A stretch of DNA of 64,000 nt from Stomatobaculum sp. (GTDB taxonomy: Bacteria > Bacillota_A > Clostridia > Lachnospirales > Lachnospiraceae). This document shows positions 16,227-24,895 of this stretch, piece by piece. How positions within the stretch are numbered: the stretch's first letter is position 1; every line of letters begins with the position of its first letter. Under the pieces are notes generated by a model. It searched no databases and was not told the DNA's origin. It saw nothing but the letters and a program-made list of their open reading frames with translations. The translations under genes were made by a program, and so were the position numbers. The stretch is taken from assembly GCA_017449925.1 (NCBI GenBank), contig JAFSYO010000006.1, positions 19,446 to 83,445 on the forward strand, in the 5' to 3' direction.

Positions 16227-17306
16227 ATGAAAAATGAACAAAGAAATATCGTTATTGCAGGGATCCTGATCGGGATCATTGCCGCATCCCTGGTCCTTTT
16301 CGGCAACCCGAAAAACATGGGCTTCTGCATTGCCTGCTTCATCCGCGACACAGCCGGAGGTCTCGGCCTGCATCGGGCGGAAGCGGTCCAGTATATTCGT
16401 CCGGAGATTATCGGGATCGTATTGGGAAGCTTCGGCATCGCGCTCATAAACCGGGAATTCTCGCCAAGGGGCGGAAGCGCTCCCATGACCCGCTTCATTC
16501 TTGGCTTCTTTGTCATGGTGGGCTGCCTGATGTTCCTTGGCTGTCCCTTCCGCATGATCCTCAGGCTGGCCGGAGGGGACCTGAACGCGGTCTTCGGATT
16601 ACTGGGCTTTGCAGCCGGTATTCTCTGCGGCGTCTGGTTCCTGGGCAGAGGCTATTCCCTGAAACGGAGCTATCGCCTTCCCCAGTCTGAGGGGCTGGTT
16701 CTTCCGGCGATCCAGCTTGTTTTTCTGCTGCTTCTGACCGCGGCGCCGGGCCTTCTTCAGTTCTCACCCGAAGGAGCAGGCCCCGGAGCCATGCACGCTG
16801 CGGTGATCATAAGTCTGGCGGCAGGCGTTGTCGTCGGTATCCTTGCCCAGCGCACCCGCCTCTGCATGGTGGGCGGCATCCGCGATCTGGTGCTTTTCCG
16901 GGAAAAGAAGCTGATCCTCGGCTTCGCGGCGATCCTCGTCAGTGCCCTGGCCATGAACCTGGTCTTTACTGCCGCGACTTCCGGTGTGTACTTTAAGCTT
17001 GCTGCCGCAGAACAGCCGGTGGCGCACACGGACGCCCTCTGGAATGCTCTCGGCATGCTGCTTGCAGGATTCGGATGCGTGCTTCTCGGCGGCTGTCCGC
17101 TCCGCCAGCTGATACTTTCAGGCGAGGGCAACACTGACAGCGCAGTCGCCGTTCTGGGCCTCCTGACAGGCGCAGCTTTCTGCCACAACTTCGGCCTTGC
17201 TTCCAGCGGGAAGGGACCCACAGCCAACGGACAGATCGCCGTTGTAATCGGGCTGATCGTGGTCCTCTGCATTGCCTTCACGAACACCTTCCGGAAAGAA
17301 TCCTGA
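16227..17306 (+). CDS. yedE: YedE-family putative selenium transporter
   Basis: A 359-residue polytopic membrane protein with about ten hydrophobic segments. It contains two related halves, each with a Cys-containing motif: LGCPFRMILRLAGGDLNA near residue 110 and GGCPLRQLILSGEGNTDS near residue 290. These GCPxR motifs are typical of YeeE/YedE sulfur-compound channels, and the form found beside selD and the TusA-like gene is thought to import a selenium compound. An AGGGGG ribosome site precedes ATG 16227. It is the first gene of the yedE-tusA-DUF3343-selD run on the plus strand. The transported species is inferred from context. Confidence 0.88.
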   Translation: MKNEQRNIVIAGILIGIIAASLVLFGNPKNMGFCIACFIRDTAGGLGLHRAEAVQYIRPEIIGIVLGSFGIALINREFSPRGGSAPMTRFILGFFVMVGCLMFLGCPFRMILRLAGGDLNAVFGLLGFAAGILCGVWFLGRGYSLKRSYRLPQSEGLVLPAIQLVFLLLLTAAPGLLQFSPEGAGPGAMHAAVIISLAAGVVVGILAQRTRLCMVGGIRDLVLFREKKLILGFAAILVSALAMNLVFTAATSGVYFKLAAAEQPVAHTDALWNALGMLLAGFGCVLLGGCPLRQLILSGEGNTDSAVAVLGLLTGAAFCHNFGLASSGKGPTANGQIAVVIGLIVVLCIAFTNTFRKES

Positions 17307-17370
17307 ACCGGGAGTGCGCCTGACTGCGAAAGTATTCTTACATTCAAAAAACAACAGGAGGATCAGACTT

Positions 17371-17577
17371 ATGAAAACGATCGACGCCAGAGGACTTTCC
17401 TGTCCGGAACCTGTCATCCTGACCCGCAAGGCCCTTGCTTCCGGAGACAGTTCCTATGAAATCATCGTAGACAATCCAGCTTCCAGAGAAAACGTGACCC
17501 GTTTTGCGGAGCACCAGGGCTACCGGGTTTCCGTCCGCGAAGACGGCGGAGAGTATACGCTCTCCCTGTCGAAATAG
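17371..17577 (+). CDS. TusA/YedF-like sulfur (selenium) carrier protein
   Basis: A 68-residue TusA-fold protein. MKTIDARGLSCPEP places the carrier Cys at residue 11 in the invariant CPxP motif. ATG 17371 follows AGGAGG; the longer frame upstream has no support. Proteins of this type shuttle sulfur as a persulfide, and those in selenium operons are thought to carry selenium to SelD. Many selenium-associated YedF proteins have a second DsrE-like domain of about 100 residues. This one has only the TusA domain, and the next gene, DUF3343, may supply the missing function. Confidence 0.9.
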   Translation: MKTIDARGLSCPEPVILTRKALASGDSSYEIIVDNPASRENVTRFAEHQGYRVSVREDGGEYTLSLSK

Positions 17578-17589
17578 AAGGGAGTCCCT

Positions 17590-17835
17590 GTGATCCGCAT
17601 TGCCACTTTTTATTCTCACTTCGGAGCTGTCAGCTTTAAAAAAAGCTGCGATGCCGCCGGGATCTCTGCGAGGCTTATGCCGGTACCGCGGACACTGAGT
17701 TCCAGCTGCGGCACTTGCGTGCGTTTTGAGAGTGAGATACAATTTCCTGGAAGCGCTCCGCCGGAGGACGCGGAGCAGTTGGTGGAAGTGCTGCCGGACG
17801 GAAGCTTCCGGCCGTACTGGAAAGCGGAAGAATAG
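17590..17835 (+). CDS. DUF3343 protein of the selenium operon
   Basis: An 81-residue protein starting with GTG (GGAG lies six bases upstream). It has the DUF3343 pattern: an N-terminal FYSHFGAVSFKKSC and a CGxC pair in SSSCGTCVRF (Cys40 and Cys43). The family sits between TusA-like and selD genes in many anaerobes and is thought to take part in selenium transfer, but no reaction is established. The spacing to the TusA-like gene is 12 bp and to selD 61 bp. Confidence 0.85.
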   Translation: MIRIATFYSHFGAVSFKKSCDAAGISARLMPVPRTLSSSCGTCVRFESEIQFPGSAPPEDAEQLVEVLPDGSFRPYWKAEE

Positions 17836-17896
17836 GCAAACAGCGCGGTCTCTCCTTTCGGAGGGGCCGCGCCTTCTGCAAAAAGAGGGAATCATT

Positions 17897-18937
17897 ATGG
17901 AAAACGAAGTAAAGCTCACAAAACTCGCCAGCTGCGCCGGCTGCGGCGCCAAAGTCGGGGCCGGGACCCTGAGCAGGCTGCTGGAAGGATTCCGTACGCA
18001 TTCCGATCCGAGACTCATCGTCGGTTATGACAAGAGCGATGACGCCAGCGTTTATGTGATCAACGAAGAGACGGCCCTTGTACAGACTACGGACTTTTTC
18101 CCGCCGATCGTCGACGACCCCTTCCTGTTCGGTGTCATCGCCGCGACGAACGCCCTGTCCGATGTCTACGCCATGGGCGGGGAGCCGCGCCTCGCGCTGA
18201 ACCTGATGTGCATCACGGACCGGATGGACAAAGAGACCGTCCAGGAGATCCTGCGGGGCGGCTATGACACAGCCTACCGGGCAGATACCATCATCACGGG
18301 CGGGCATACCATCAGCGGGGCGGAACCGATCTACGGTCTCGCGGTCTCCGGCTTTGTTCGCCCGGACAAGGTCCTGAAAAACTGCGGCGCCATGCCCGGG
18401 GATGTGCTGCTCCTCACAAAACCCCTCGGGATCGGCATCCTCACCACCACTCTGAAAGCAGGGCTTCTGGAGGACAAGGCGCTGGAAAAGAGGATCTATG
18501 ACCAGATGGCCACCTTGAACAGGACGGCAAGGGACATCATGGTGAAGTACCCCGTGCACAGCTGTACGGACGTCACTGGTTTCGCGCTGCTGGGCCACGG
18601 ATACGAAATGGCCTCCGGCAGCAGCTGCACCCTGCACATTGACACCACCGCAGTCCCCTATCACAAAGAAGCCTATGAGTTTGCGGAAATGGGACTCATT
18701 CCTGCGGGTGCCTACCGGAACCGCCAGTACGCGGAGCCGGGCGTGATAGTCGCGGGACAGGTCTCCCGGGCCATGCAGGACATCCTCTACGACCCCCAGA
18801 CCAGCGGCGGCCTTCTGATCGCCGTGCCTGAGGTTTCCGCCCCGGCGCTCCTGAAAGAGCTCCGGGATTCCATTCCCTCGGCCTCGGAGATCGGAGATGT
18901 GACAGAAGCAGAGGACGCGGCAGTCGTGCTGCACTGA
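17897..18937 (+). CDS. selD: Selenide, water dikinase (selenophosphate synthetase)
   Basis: A 346-residue SelD, which makes selenophosphate from selenide and ATP for Sec-tRNA synthesis and other selenium uses. LASCAGCGAKVGAG at the N-terminus gives the catalytic Cys16 and Lys19 (equivalent to E. coli Cys17 and Lys20), so this copy uses Cys rather than Sec. Further motifs are TTDFFPPIVDDPFLFG, NALSDVYAMGG and GGHTISGAEPIYGL. ATG 17897 is chosen because it fits the family length. It is the last gene of the plus-strand selenium operon and ends in a strong terminator shared with the opposing MBL operon. No selA lies in the window. Confidence 0.96.
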   Translation: MENEVKLTKLASCAGCGAKVGAGTLSRLLEGFRTHSDPRLIVGYDKSDDASVYVINEETALVQTTDFFPPIVDDPFLFGVIAATNALSDVYAMGGEPRLALNLMCITDRMDKETVQEILRGGYDTAYRADTIITGGHTISGAEPIYGLAVSGFVRPDKVLKNCGAMPGDVLLLTKPLGIGILTTTLKAGLLEDKALEKRIYDQMATLNRTARDIMVKYPVHSCTDVTGFALLGHGYEMASGSSCTLHIDTTAVPYHKEAYEFAEMGLIPAGAYRNRQYAEPGVIVAGQVSRAMQDILYDPQTSGGLLIAVPEVSAPALLKELRDSIPSASEIGDVTEAEDAAVVLH

Positions 18938-18949
18938 AGCGTTTCGACG

Positions 18950-18984
18950 AAAAAACGAGACAGGAGTTCCTGTCTCGTTTTTTT
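18950..18984. terminator. Bidirectional terminator between selD and the MBL operon
   Basis: Perfect stem AAAAACGAGACAGGA/TCCTGTCTCGTTTTT around a 2-base turn, flanked by A and T runs, serving both converging transcripts. Confidence 0.93.
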
Positions 18985-18990
18985 GTAATG

Positions 18991-19021
18991 GGCACGCTCA
19001 AGTCCCGCTTGCGGGACTTGA
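18991..19021. repeat. REP-like palindrome, copy 1
   Basis: GGCACGC followed by TCAAGTCCCGC-TT-GCGGGACTTGA, a perfect 11-bp-arm palindrome. The same GGGCACGC + AGTCCC/GGGACT arrangement, inverted, is at 56261-56288. The element is intergenic and has no T tract of its own. Confidence 0.6.
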
Positions 19022-19030
19022 ATCCTGTCT

Positions 19031-20038
19031 TCAGATCCTTCCGTCCCATTCTTCCACGCGCCGCACATCATAAACCAGCGCCATGCCGTGGCAGTACACC
19101 GCCCTCTGGTATTCCCACTCGCCGTTCTTATTCTTTACGTCACCCGGCCTTCCGTTCTTCCGGTTCACGATCCATCGCCCTTCCGTGTCATATTCCTTTT
19201 GAGAGGGCGGCGCGGGAAGCGGGCCGGAAAGCGGCGCCCCTGCGGTCTCCGGGTGCTCCAGGATATGCCCGCAGCACTCCAGAATGTCCCGGATCCAGTG
19301 CTTTTCCAGAATTCCGCCTCCTCCGGAACAAAGCAGGTCAAACTCATCATAATGCGTCATGAGCTTCCGCATATTCTCATACAGGTTCCGGACAGAACTG
19401 CGTATGCGGCGTTTTTTCCCGGACTCAAAAGGCATGACCTCATCTCCCGTGAAAAGGATCCTGTGGGTCCGGTCCAGATAAGCGAGACTTGAAATTGCGT
19501 GATCCGGGATATAGAACACTTCCAGGTCCACGCCTCCTCCGAGATCAATGACATCCCCGTCTCCGACAATGTGTTTCGGGTAGCTCCGGTCAAAGGCCAC
19601 CTCGTCGAAGCTGGGAAAAGGAATGGAACAGAGCTCCGCGCCGGGCGCGGACATAAAGACCTCTTCAAAGTACTGGTTGTTTGCGGTGTGGTCAAAGTGG
19701 TCGTGGCTGTTGGCCGCCCGCCGGACCGGTAGTTTTGTGAGGGTCTGCAGGAAGGTGCGGACATTGCCCGCGCCGTAGCCGGTGTCGATCGCCAGTGCCT
19801 CATTTCCACCCTCGATCAGATATACATAGTCCCCGTCACCCAGCACCTTCCAGACGCCCTCCCGCACCGGGACTGCCTCGTACCAGGGCTCATCCATGGG
19901 CATAAGGCTGCCGTCGAAGTGCCGTATCAGGACGCTGTGCTTCGCCGAGAAGTCGACAGCGCCCTCTCCCAGGTCCGCCGGAGAGCTCCAGTTCTCCTTC
20001 GTATCCACATATCCCTGCGTGATCCCTGTCATTTCCAT
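19031..20038 (-). CDS. Metallo-beta-lactamase-fold hydrolase (single domain)
   Basis: A 335-residue MBL-fold protein with an intact HxHxDH metal motif (SHDHFDHTANN), a later His in IPDHAISSL and the Asp in LFTGDEVMP. About 75 residues follow the core domain, Pro-rich then Trp/Tyr-rich. No signal peptide. It is the last gene of the SBP-oppBCDF-MBL-MBL operon, 28 bp behind the tandem MBL gene. The family is broad (lactonases, thioesterases, glyoxalase-like enzymes). An ester or lactone hydrolase acting on imported substrate is the simplest reading here. Confidence 0.85.
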   Translation of the reverse strand: MEMTGITQGYVDTKENWSSPADLGEGAVDFSAKHSVLIRHFDGSLMPMDEPWYEAVPVREGVWKVLGDGDYVYLIEGGNEALAIDTGYGAGNVRTFLQTLTKLPVRRAANSHDHFDHTANNQYFEEVFMSAPGAELCSIPFPSFDEVAFDRSYPKHIVGDGDVIDLGGGVDLEVFYIPDHAISSLAYLDRTHRILFTGDEVMPFESGKKRRIRSSVRNLYENMRKLMTHYDEFDLLCSGGGGILEKHWIRDILECCGHILEHPETAGAPLSGPLPAPPSQKEYDTEGRWIVNRKNGRPGDVKNKNGEWEYQRAVYCHGMALVYDVRRVEEWDGRI

Positions 20039-20066
20039 TTATTTCCTTTTCCGTCCTTTCAAATTC

Positions 20067-21974
20067 TCAGGCCATCCGCTCCGGATCCAGATACACCCGG
20101 CTGTCACAGTATTCCACTGCGCCCTGTCCGTATGCCACCACCCGGTTCAGGCAGTTCTTCCGCACATTGACATACAGGTTTGCCTTCGGATCAGCCATGA
20201 TCCTCTTCGTGCACTCATACATATCGGTGACCAGGCGCTTGTCCGCCCCCTGTACCATGTGGCCCATGAAGATACAGTCGAACTCATCCATGCGTTTTAC
20301 CAGTTCCCCGAGTTCATTGTGAAAAGCTTCCACACAGGCGTACTCGCTGTAAGGAGCCTTCGGCGGCCGGCCGTCCTCCGTCTGCGGGTTCCCGCCCATG
20401 CCTGCCACGTAGAGGAGGGAATCCCCGCCGAACAGGATCCGGTTTTTCTTATCCAGAAATACACATCCCGCATAGTCATGGCCCGGAAGATAGATCAGCT
20501 CGATCTCATGTCCGCCTCCCAGATCCCAGGTGGTATGGTTCTCGCATCCAACCATTTCGTACGGGACAAAGGGCTGCATATCCTTCTCTTCAAAAGCGCC
20601 GTTGTTCTTCATGAAGCGCTGCAGGGCCTTCACCGGCTCATTGTAGTAACGCCATTTCCGCTCATCCTTCTCCTCCTGGAACTTCCGCATGGTCGGGACA
20701 GCGTACTTATGCATGTACACCTTGCCAAACTGTACGTTTCCAAGAGTGTGGTCGCCGTGGGTGTGGGTGTTCACCACGATCAGTTCCCTGTCATCCCCGA
20801 TCAGCTCACGCACCAGGGCCTTCATGTCCCCGACACCGTAGCCGGTGTCTATCAGCATGGCCTTTTCCGGGCCCAGGATAATGGTGGACCACACCGTGCG
20901 GATCCGGATGCTCCATATTCCTTCCCGGAACTGATAGACCTGGGCGTAAGGGTGGCAGGGATACTGTTTTGCCAGCGGGATAATGGCCTTTCCCCACTCC
21001 ATGCTCTGCCACTCATGCTGGAAGGTGGGTTTCCCGTGGGTGATCTGACTCTTGTAGACCCGCTCCGGCACATATTCCACAGCCATAGTTCCATAAGACC
21101 TGGTACGCATCACTGTTCCGTCCGGAAGCTGCCGCTCCCACTGGTTGCAGTCCGGATCCGATACCACATCGCAGCAGGCCTGATAGAGATCCCGCACGAT
21201 CTGCTTGTCCTCGCCCAGGATCATGTGGCTCATGAAGACAGAGTCGAACTCATCCAGCCGCTTCACAAGTTTCCCGAGCTCATTTTTGATTCCTTCTACT
21301 GTACCGTACTCGTCATAGGGCATGCCCGTATTGTTTCCGCGGTCGATGGCGCAGATAAAAAGAAGGCTGTCTCCGCCAAACAGGACCCGGTCCTTTTTGT
21401 CCAGAAAAACGCAGTGGGCCGCGTGATGCCCGGGAAGATGGATCATTTCCACTTCATGTCCGTTTCCCAGGTCAAAAACATAGTTGTTCGGCACGCCGAC
21501 GATCTGATATTTCCGGAACGGCACGATCTCCGACCTGTCAAAGGGCTGCCAGATGCCCTTCCCTGTCTCCGGGTCATAGAGCTTATCCCACATGTCCGGA
21601 CTGTCCTTTTCCAGATAGGGTACCATATATTCAAACACATGGACCCGGTCAAACTGGGAGTTCCCTCTGGAGTGGTCGATGGACGGATGCGTGTTGGTCA
21701 CATAAAGCGGCTTATCTCCGATGATCTCCTCCACTTCGGATCTCAGGTCCCCGATCCCGAAGCCGTTGTCGATCAGAAGCGCCTTCTCCGGCCCCACGAT
21801 CAGGTGCATCCACGGGTCGCCGTGACCGTCAAAGCTCCGCTCAAAAAAGCTCCAGATGTTCTCCCGGAAATGAAAACGCCTGAGCCACCGGTTGTGCCTG
21901 CAGGGCTCTCCCAGCGGGATCACCGCGTCTTTCCAGACATGGCTCTTTGTCTCGTGCTCAAATTTCGGTTTCAT
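20067..21974 (-). CDS. Tandem two-domain metallo-beta-lactamase-fold protein
   Basis: A 635-residue protein made of two MBL domains, each starting from a related N-terminal strand (FHFRENIWSFFER and YQFREGIWSIRIR). The C-terminal domain has a full motif NTHTHGDHTLGN plus LPGHDYAG and FGGDSLL. The N-terminal domain has NTHPSIDHSRGN, so the second His of HxHxDH is Ser, although LPGHHAAH and FGGDSLL remain. The first domain may bind one metal or be regulatory. ATG 21974 is selected for its GAGGAGAAATAT site; the longer frame has none. It lies 23 bp behind the oppF gene, so it is expressed with the importer. Confidence 0.88.
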   Translation of the reverse strand: MKPKFEHETKSHVWKDAVIPLGEPCRHNRWLRRFHFRENIWSFFERSFDGHGDPWMHLIVGPEKALLIDNGFGIGDLRSEVEEIIGDKPLYVTNTHPSIDHSRGNSQFDRVHVFEYMVPYLEKDSPDMWDKLYDPETGKGIWQPFDRSEIVPFRKYQIVGVPNNYVFDLGNGHEVEMIHLPGHHAAHCVFLDKKDRVLFGGDSLLFICAIDRGNNTGMPYDEYGTVEGIKNELGKLVKRLDEFDSVFMSHMILGEDKQIVRDLYQACCDVVSDPDCNQWERQLPDGTVMRTRSYGTMAVEYVPERVYKSQITHGKPTFQHEWQSMEWGKAIIPLAKQYPCHPYAQVYQFREGIWSIRIRTVWSTIILGPEKAMLIDTGYGVGDMKALVRELIGDDRELIVVNTHTHGDHTLGNVQFGKVYMHKYAVPTMRKFQEEKDERKWRYYNEPVKALQRFMKNNGAFEEKDMQPFVPYEMVGCENHTTWDLGGGHEIELIYLPGHDYAGCVFLDKKNRILFGGDSLLYVAGMGGNPQTEDGRPPKAPYSEYACVEAFHNELGELVKRMDEFDCIFMGHMVQGADKRLVTDMYECTKRIMADPKANLYVNVRKNCLNRVVAYGQGAVEYCDSRVYLDPERMA

Positions 21975-21997
21975 ATATTTCTCCTCGATTCTGTTTC

Positions 21998-22972
21998 TCA
22001 CCCCAGCATCCTCTGCCGTGCCTCCCGGCAGAAGTGGCAGGCGACCTTGTGTCCCGGAACAATCTCCTTAAGCTCCGGGTTCTCCTTCCGGCAGCATTCC
22101 TGCGCCATGGGGCAGCGGGGCGCGAACCGGCAGCCCGGCTCCGGGTCGATGGGACTCGGCACATCGCCCTCCAGGACGATCCGCTTTGTCTTATCGTGAA
22201 AATCCACCTTCGGCACCGCGGACAGGAGCGCAATGGTGTAGGGATGCATGCAGTTGGAAAAGATTTCATCCGTCTCCGCAAACTCTATGATCTGTCCAAG
22301 ATACATGACTGCGATCCGGTTGGAAATATGCCGCACCACGCTTAAGTCATGGGAGATAAACAGATAGGACAGCCCCATCTTCTTCTGCATCTCGATCAGG
22401 AGGTTGATGATGGTGGCCTGCACGGAAACATCCAGCGCGGACACCGGCTCATCGCAGATGATGAATTTCGGCTGCAGTGCCAGGGCCCGGGCGATGCCGG
22501 TCATCTGCCTCTTTCCGCCGTCCAGCTCGTGAGGGAACTTGTCCAGGATATAGTCCTCAAGTCCGACCGCGTTTGCCATTTCCTTTACTTTTGCCTTCAG
22601 CTCCGCGCCCTTCGCCAGTTTGTGGATCTGATAGGGATCCGCCAGGATCGCGCTGACCGTCTCTCTCGGATTCAGGGAAGAGTAAGGGTCCTGGAAGATG
22701 ATCTGCATCTTCTTCCGGATCTCGTTCATCTCCTTCTGGTTCAGGTGCAGGATCTCCTGTCCCTGGAAGAACACCTCGCCTCCCGTTGCCTTCACCAGGC
22801 GGATCAGGGCGTTTCCGACGGTGCTCTTGCCGCAGCCGGATTCTCCCACCAGGCCGATGGTCTCGTTCGGCATAATGTCAAAGGAGACTCCGTCTACCGC
22901 GTGGAGTTTCCCCTTCCCGGGCACGTCGAAGTGGACCTTCAGGTCTCTTACGCTTACCAGGGGTTCTGCCAT
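21998..22972 (-). CDS. Oligopeptide-type ABC transporter ATPase, OppF-like (system 1)
   Basis: A 324-residue ATP-binding subunit. Walker A is GLVGESGCGKST, Walker B is FIICDEPVSALDVS, and the C-terminus has the Cys-containing GCRFAPRCPMAQECC motif of OppD/OppF/DppF proteins. The signature is ELDGGKRQ rather than SGGQ/SGGMRQ, a change also seen in the second OppF here. ATG 22972 follows AAGGAGGTGTGATC; the longer frame is unlikely. The gene starts 2 bp after the oppD stop. It powers a peptide-type importer with OppB, OppC, OppD and the lipoprotein at 25853-27583. Confidence 0.93.
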   Translation of the reverse strand: MAEPLVSVRDLKVHFDVPGKGKLHAVDGVSFDIMPNETIGLVGESGCGKSTVGNALIRLVKATGGEVFFQGQEILHLNQKEMNEIRKKMQIIFQDPYSSLNPRETVSAILADPYQIHKLAKGAELKAKVKEMANAVGLEDYILDKFPHELDGGKRQMTGIARALALQPKFIICDEPVSALDVSVQATIINLLIEMQKKMGLSYLFISHDLSVVRHISNRIAVMYLGQIIEFAETDEIFSNCMHPYTIALLSAVPKVDFHDKTKRIVLEGDVPSPIDPEPGCRFAPRCPMAQECCRKENPELKEIVPGHKVACHFCREARQRMLG

Positions 22973-22974
22973 GA

Positions 22975-23997
22975 TCACACCTCCTTTTCCGGTCCGGATC
23001 CCGGATCCGTTCCCGCGTTCCAGCACGCGGCGTAATGGTTCTCGCTGATCTTTACCAGCTTCGGGATCTCCTTTTCACACTTTGCCGTACAGTGCCGGCA
23101 CCTGGTATGGAACTTGCAGCCCTCCGGCAGCATCTGGGAGTTTGCCACAGTTCCGGGGATGGGCTCCAGCGGTTCCCGGGGACCTGTGAGTTTCGGGATG
23201 GCATGCAGCATGCCGTAAGTATACCAGTGGGCCGGATGCTCAAAGACCTCCTGCACTGTACCGTATTCCACGATCTCCCCTGCGTACATGATGGCGACCT
23301 TCTGACAAAGCTCTGCAACGATTCCCAGGTTGTGGGTGATCATGATCAGAGCCATATTGTACTTCTGTTCCAGTTCCTTCATGATCTCGAGGATCTGGGC
23401 CTGGATCGTCACGTCCAGTGCTGTGGTCGGTTCGTCCGCGATCAGGAGTTCCGGATTGCAGGACAGCGCCGCCGCAATGCCGACACGCTGCCGCATGCCG
23501 CCGGAAAACTGGTGCGGATAATCGTTCAGGCGGTATCTGGGAATGCCTACCATCTCCAGAAGTTTCGCCGCTTCCTCCTCCGCCTGTTTGTCGGTCAGCC
23601 TGTTGTGCTTCTTTAAGCCCATGGCGATCTGGTGACCCACCGTGAACACCGGATTTAAGGAAGTCAGGGGGTTCGCGAATACCATTCCGATCTTTTTTCC
23701 CCGGATATCGTCCAGTTCTTTCTCTTTCTTCTTCATCATGGATTCACCGTGGAACAGGATGTCGCCCTTTCGGATGAAGCCCACGCGCTCCGGGAGAAGC
23801 TGCAGGATGGAGAGAGCCGTGGTAGTCTTTCCGGCTCCGGATTCCCCTACAAGTCCCAGGGCCTCGCCTTTGTTCAGGGTAAGATTCAGACCGTTGACCG
23901 CTTTTGAAACAGCGCCGCCGGAGACATATTCCACATACAGGTCTTCGATGCGGAGGAGTTCTTCCGCGCGGTCTGTATTTTGATGTAATTCAGACAT
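22975..23997 (-). CDS. Oligopeptide-type ABC transporter ATPase, OppD-like (system 1)
   Basis: A 340-residue ATP-binding subunit with Walker A GLVGESGAGKTTT, signature FSGGMRQRVGIAAAL and Walker B LLIADEPTTALDVT. The C-terminus has the CKFHTRCRHCTAKC cluster-type Cys motif of OppD/DppD. It pairs with the OppF subunit as an asymmetric ATPase dimer on the cytoplasmic face. It lies 19 bp behind oppC. Confidence 0.93.
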   Translation of the reverse strand: MSELHQNTDRAEELLRIEDLYVEYVSGGAVSKAVNGLNLTLNKGEALGLVGESGAGKTTTALSILQLLPERVGFIRKGDILFHGESMMKKKEKELDDIRGKKIGMVFANPLTSLNPVFTVGHQIAMGLKKHNRLTDKQAEEEAAKLLEMVGIPRYRLNDYPHQFSGGMRQRVGIAAALSCNPELLIADEPTTALDVTIQAQILEIMKELEQKYNMALIMITHNLGIVAELCQKVAIMYAGEIVEYGTVQEVFEHPAHWYTYGMLHAIPKLTGPREPLEPIPGTVANSQMLPEGCKFHTRCRHCTAKCEKEIPKLVKISENHYAACWNAGTDPGSGPEKEV

Positions 23998-24016
23998 AAC
24001 GTACTACCTCCGCTGC

Positions 24017-24871
24017 TTAGTTTGTGTTCTTCGGATCAAATACATCGCGGATGCCGTCGCCCATAAAATTGAAAGCGAGGATCGTAATCATCAGGGCGAG
24101 ACCCGGGGCGATCACCACCCACGGCGCGGATGTGATATAGTCGCGGCCGTCAGAGATCAGATTTCCCCAGGAAGGAGTGGGCACCGGCACCCCCATGCCG
24201 AGATAGCTGAGGGAGGTCTCCAGCAGGATAGTCCCGCCGAAGTGGCCGGAAGCCGAGATGAGAAGCGGCGTCAGGGTGTTGGGAAAGAGTTCCTTCCAGA
24301 GGATACGCTTTCCGCCGGCGCCAAGCACCCGGGATGCGGAAATGAATTCCTTGTTTTTCATGCCCAGGACCGTGGCCCGCACAAGACGGGCGGTCCCGAT
24401 CCATCCGGTGACGCTCAGGGTAAAGAACAGATTGAACATGCTGGTCCCCATGACCGCCACCACGCAGATTGCCAGCATGAGCTGAGGAATCGCCTGCAGG
24501 ATATCGCAGCCGCGCATGATCACCATATCCGCCTTGCCGCCGTAGTAGCCGCAGACAAGGCCCACAAAGGCACCCATGATCATACTGATGACAGTGACAA
24601 GAACAGTGATTTTCAGGGAGACCCAGCCGCCCTCAAGGAGTCTTGTCAGAATATCGCGCCCCAGGGCGTCGCAGCCCAGCGGATGTCCCTTCAGCCCGTT
24701 CGCGAACCAGTCCGGCGGCGCCAGACGGGAGCGGAGCACCGCCTGCTCCGGATCCCAGGCCACCCAGTACTGTGAAGTCCCGCAGATCAGAAAGATGATG
24801 ACCAGATGAATGAACCCGATCATAAAGAGTTTGCTTTTTCTCATTCTTCTGAGAACTGTGCTTAATTTCAT
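24017..24871 (-). CDS. Oligopeptide-type ABC transporter permease, OppC-like (system 1)
   Basis: A 284-residue inner-membrane permease. It has an N-terminal helix (FMIGFIHLVIIFLICG), the HPLGCDALGRDILTRLLEGG motif that marks the OppC/DppC family, and the coupling-helix region ASRVLGAGGKRILWKELFPN. Five to six membrane segments are expected. It forms the translocation pore with OppB. It starts 24 bp after the oppB stop. Confidence 0.93.
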   Translation of the reverse strand: MKLSTVLRRMRKSKLFMIGFIHLVIIFLICGTSQYWVAWDPEQAVLRSRLAPPDWFANGLKGHPLGCDALGRDILTRLLEGGWVSLKITVLVTVISMIMGAFVGLVCGYYGGKADMVIMRGCDILQAIPQLMLAICVVAVMGTSMFNLFFTLSVTGWIGTARLVRATVLGMKNKEFISASRVLGAGGKRILWKELFPNTLTPLLISASGHFGGTILLETSLSYLGMGVPVPTPSWGNLISDGRDYITSAPWVVIAPGLALMITILAFNFMGDGIRDVFDPKNTN

Positions 24872-24895
24872 AAGTCAGTTTCCTCTCTTTCCCTG

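Noticed and set aside
17675..18934. 419-codon minus-strand frame
   Set aside because: Antisense to selD; no start signal or domain.
17897..18937. SelD as a selenoprotein
   Set aside because: The catalytic position is Cys16 (TGC codon), with no in-frame UGA.
19896..22199. 767-codon open frame on the plus strand
   Set aside because: It lies entirely opposite the two MBL genes and the end of oppF, has no ribosome site and no recognisable domain. Long antisense frames are expected at this GC content.
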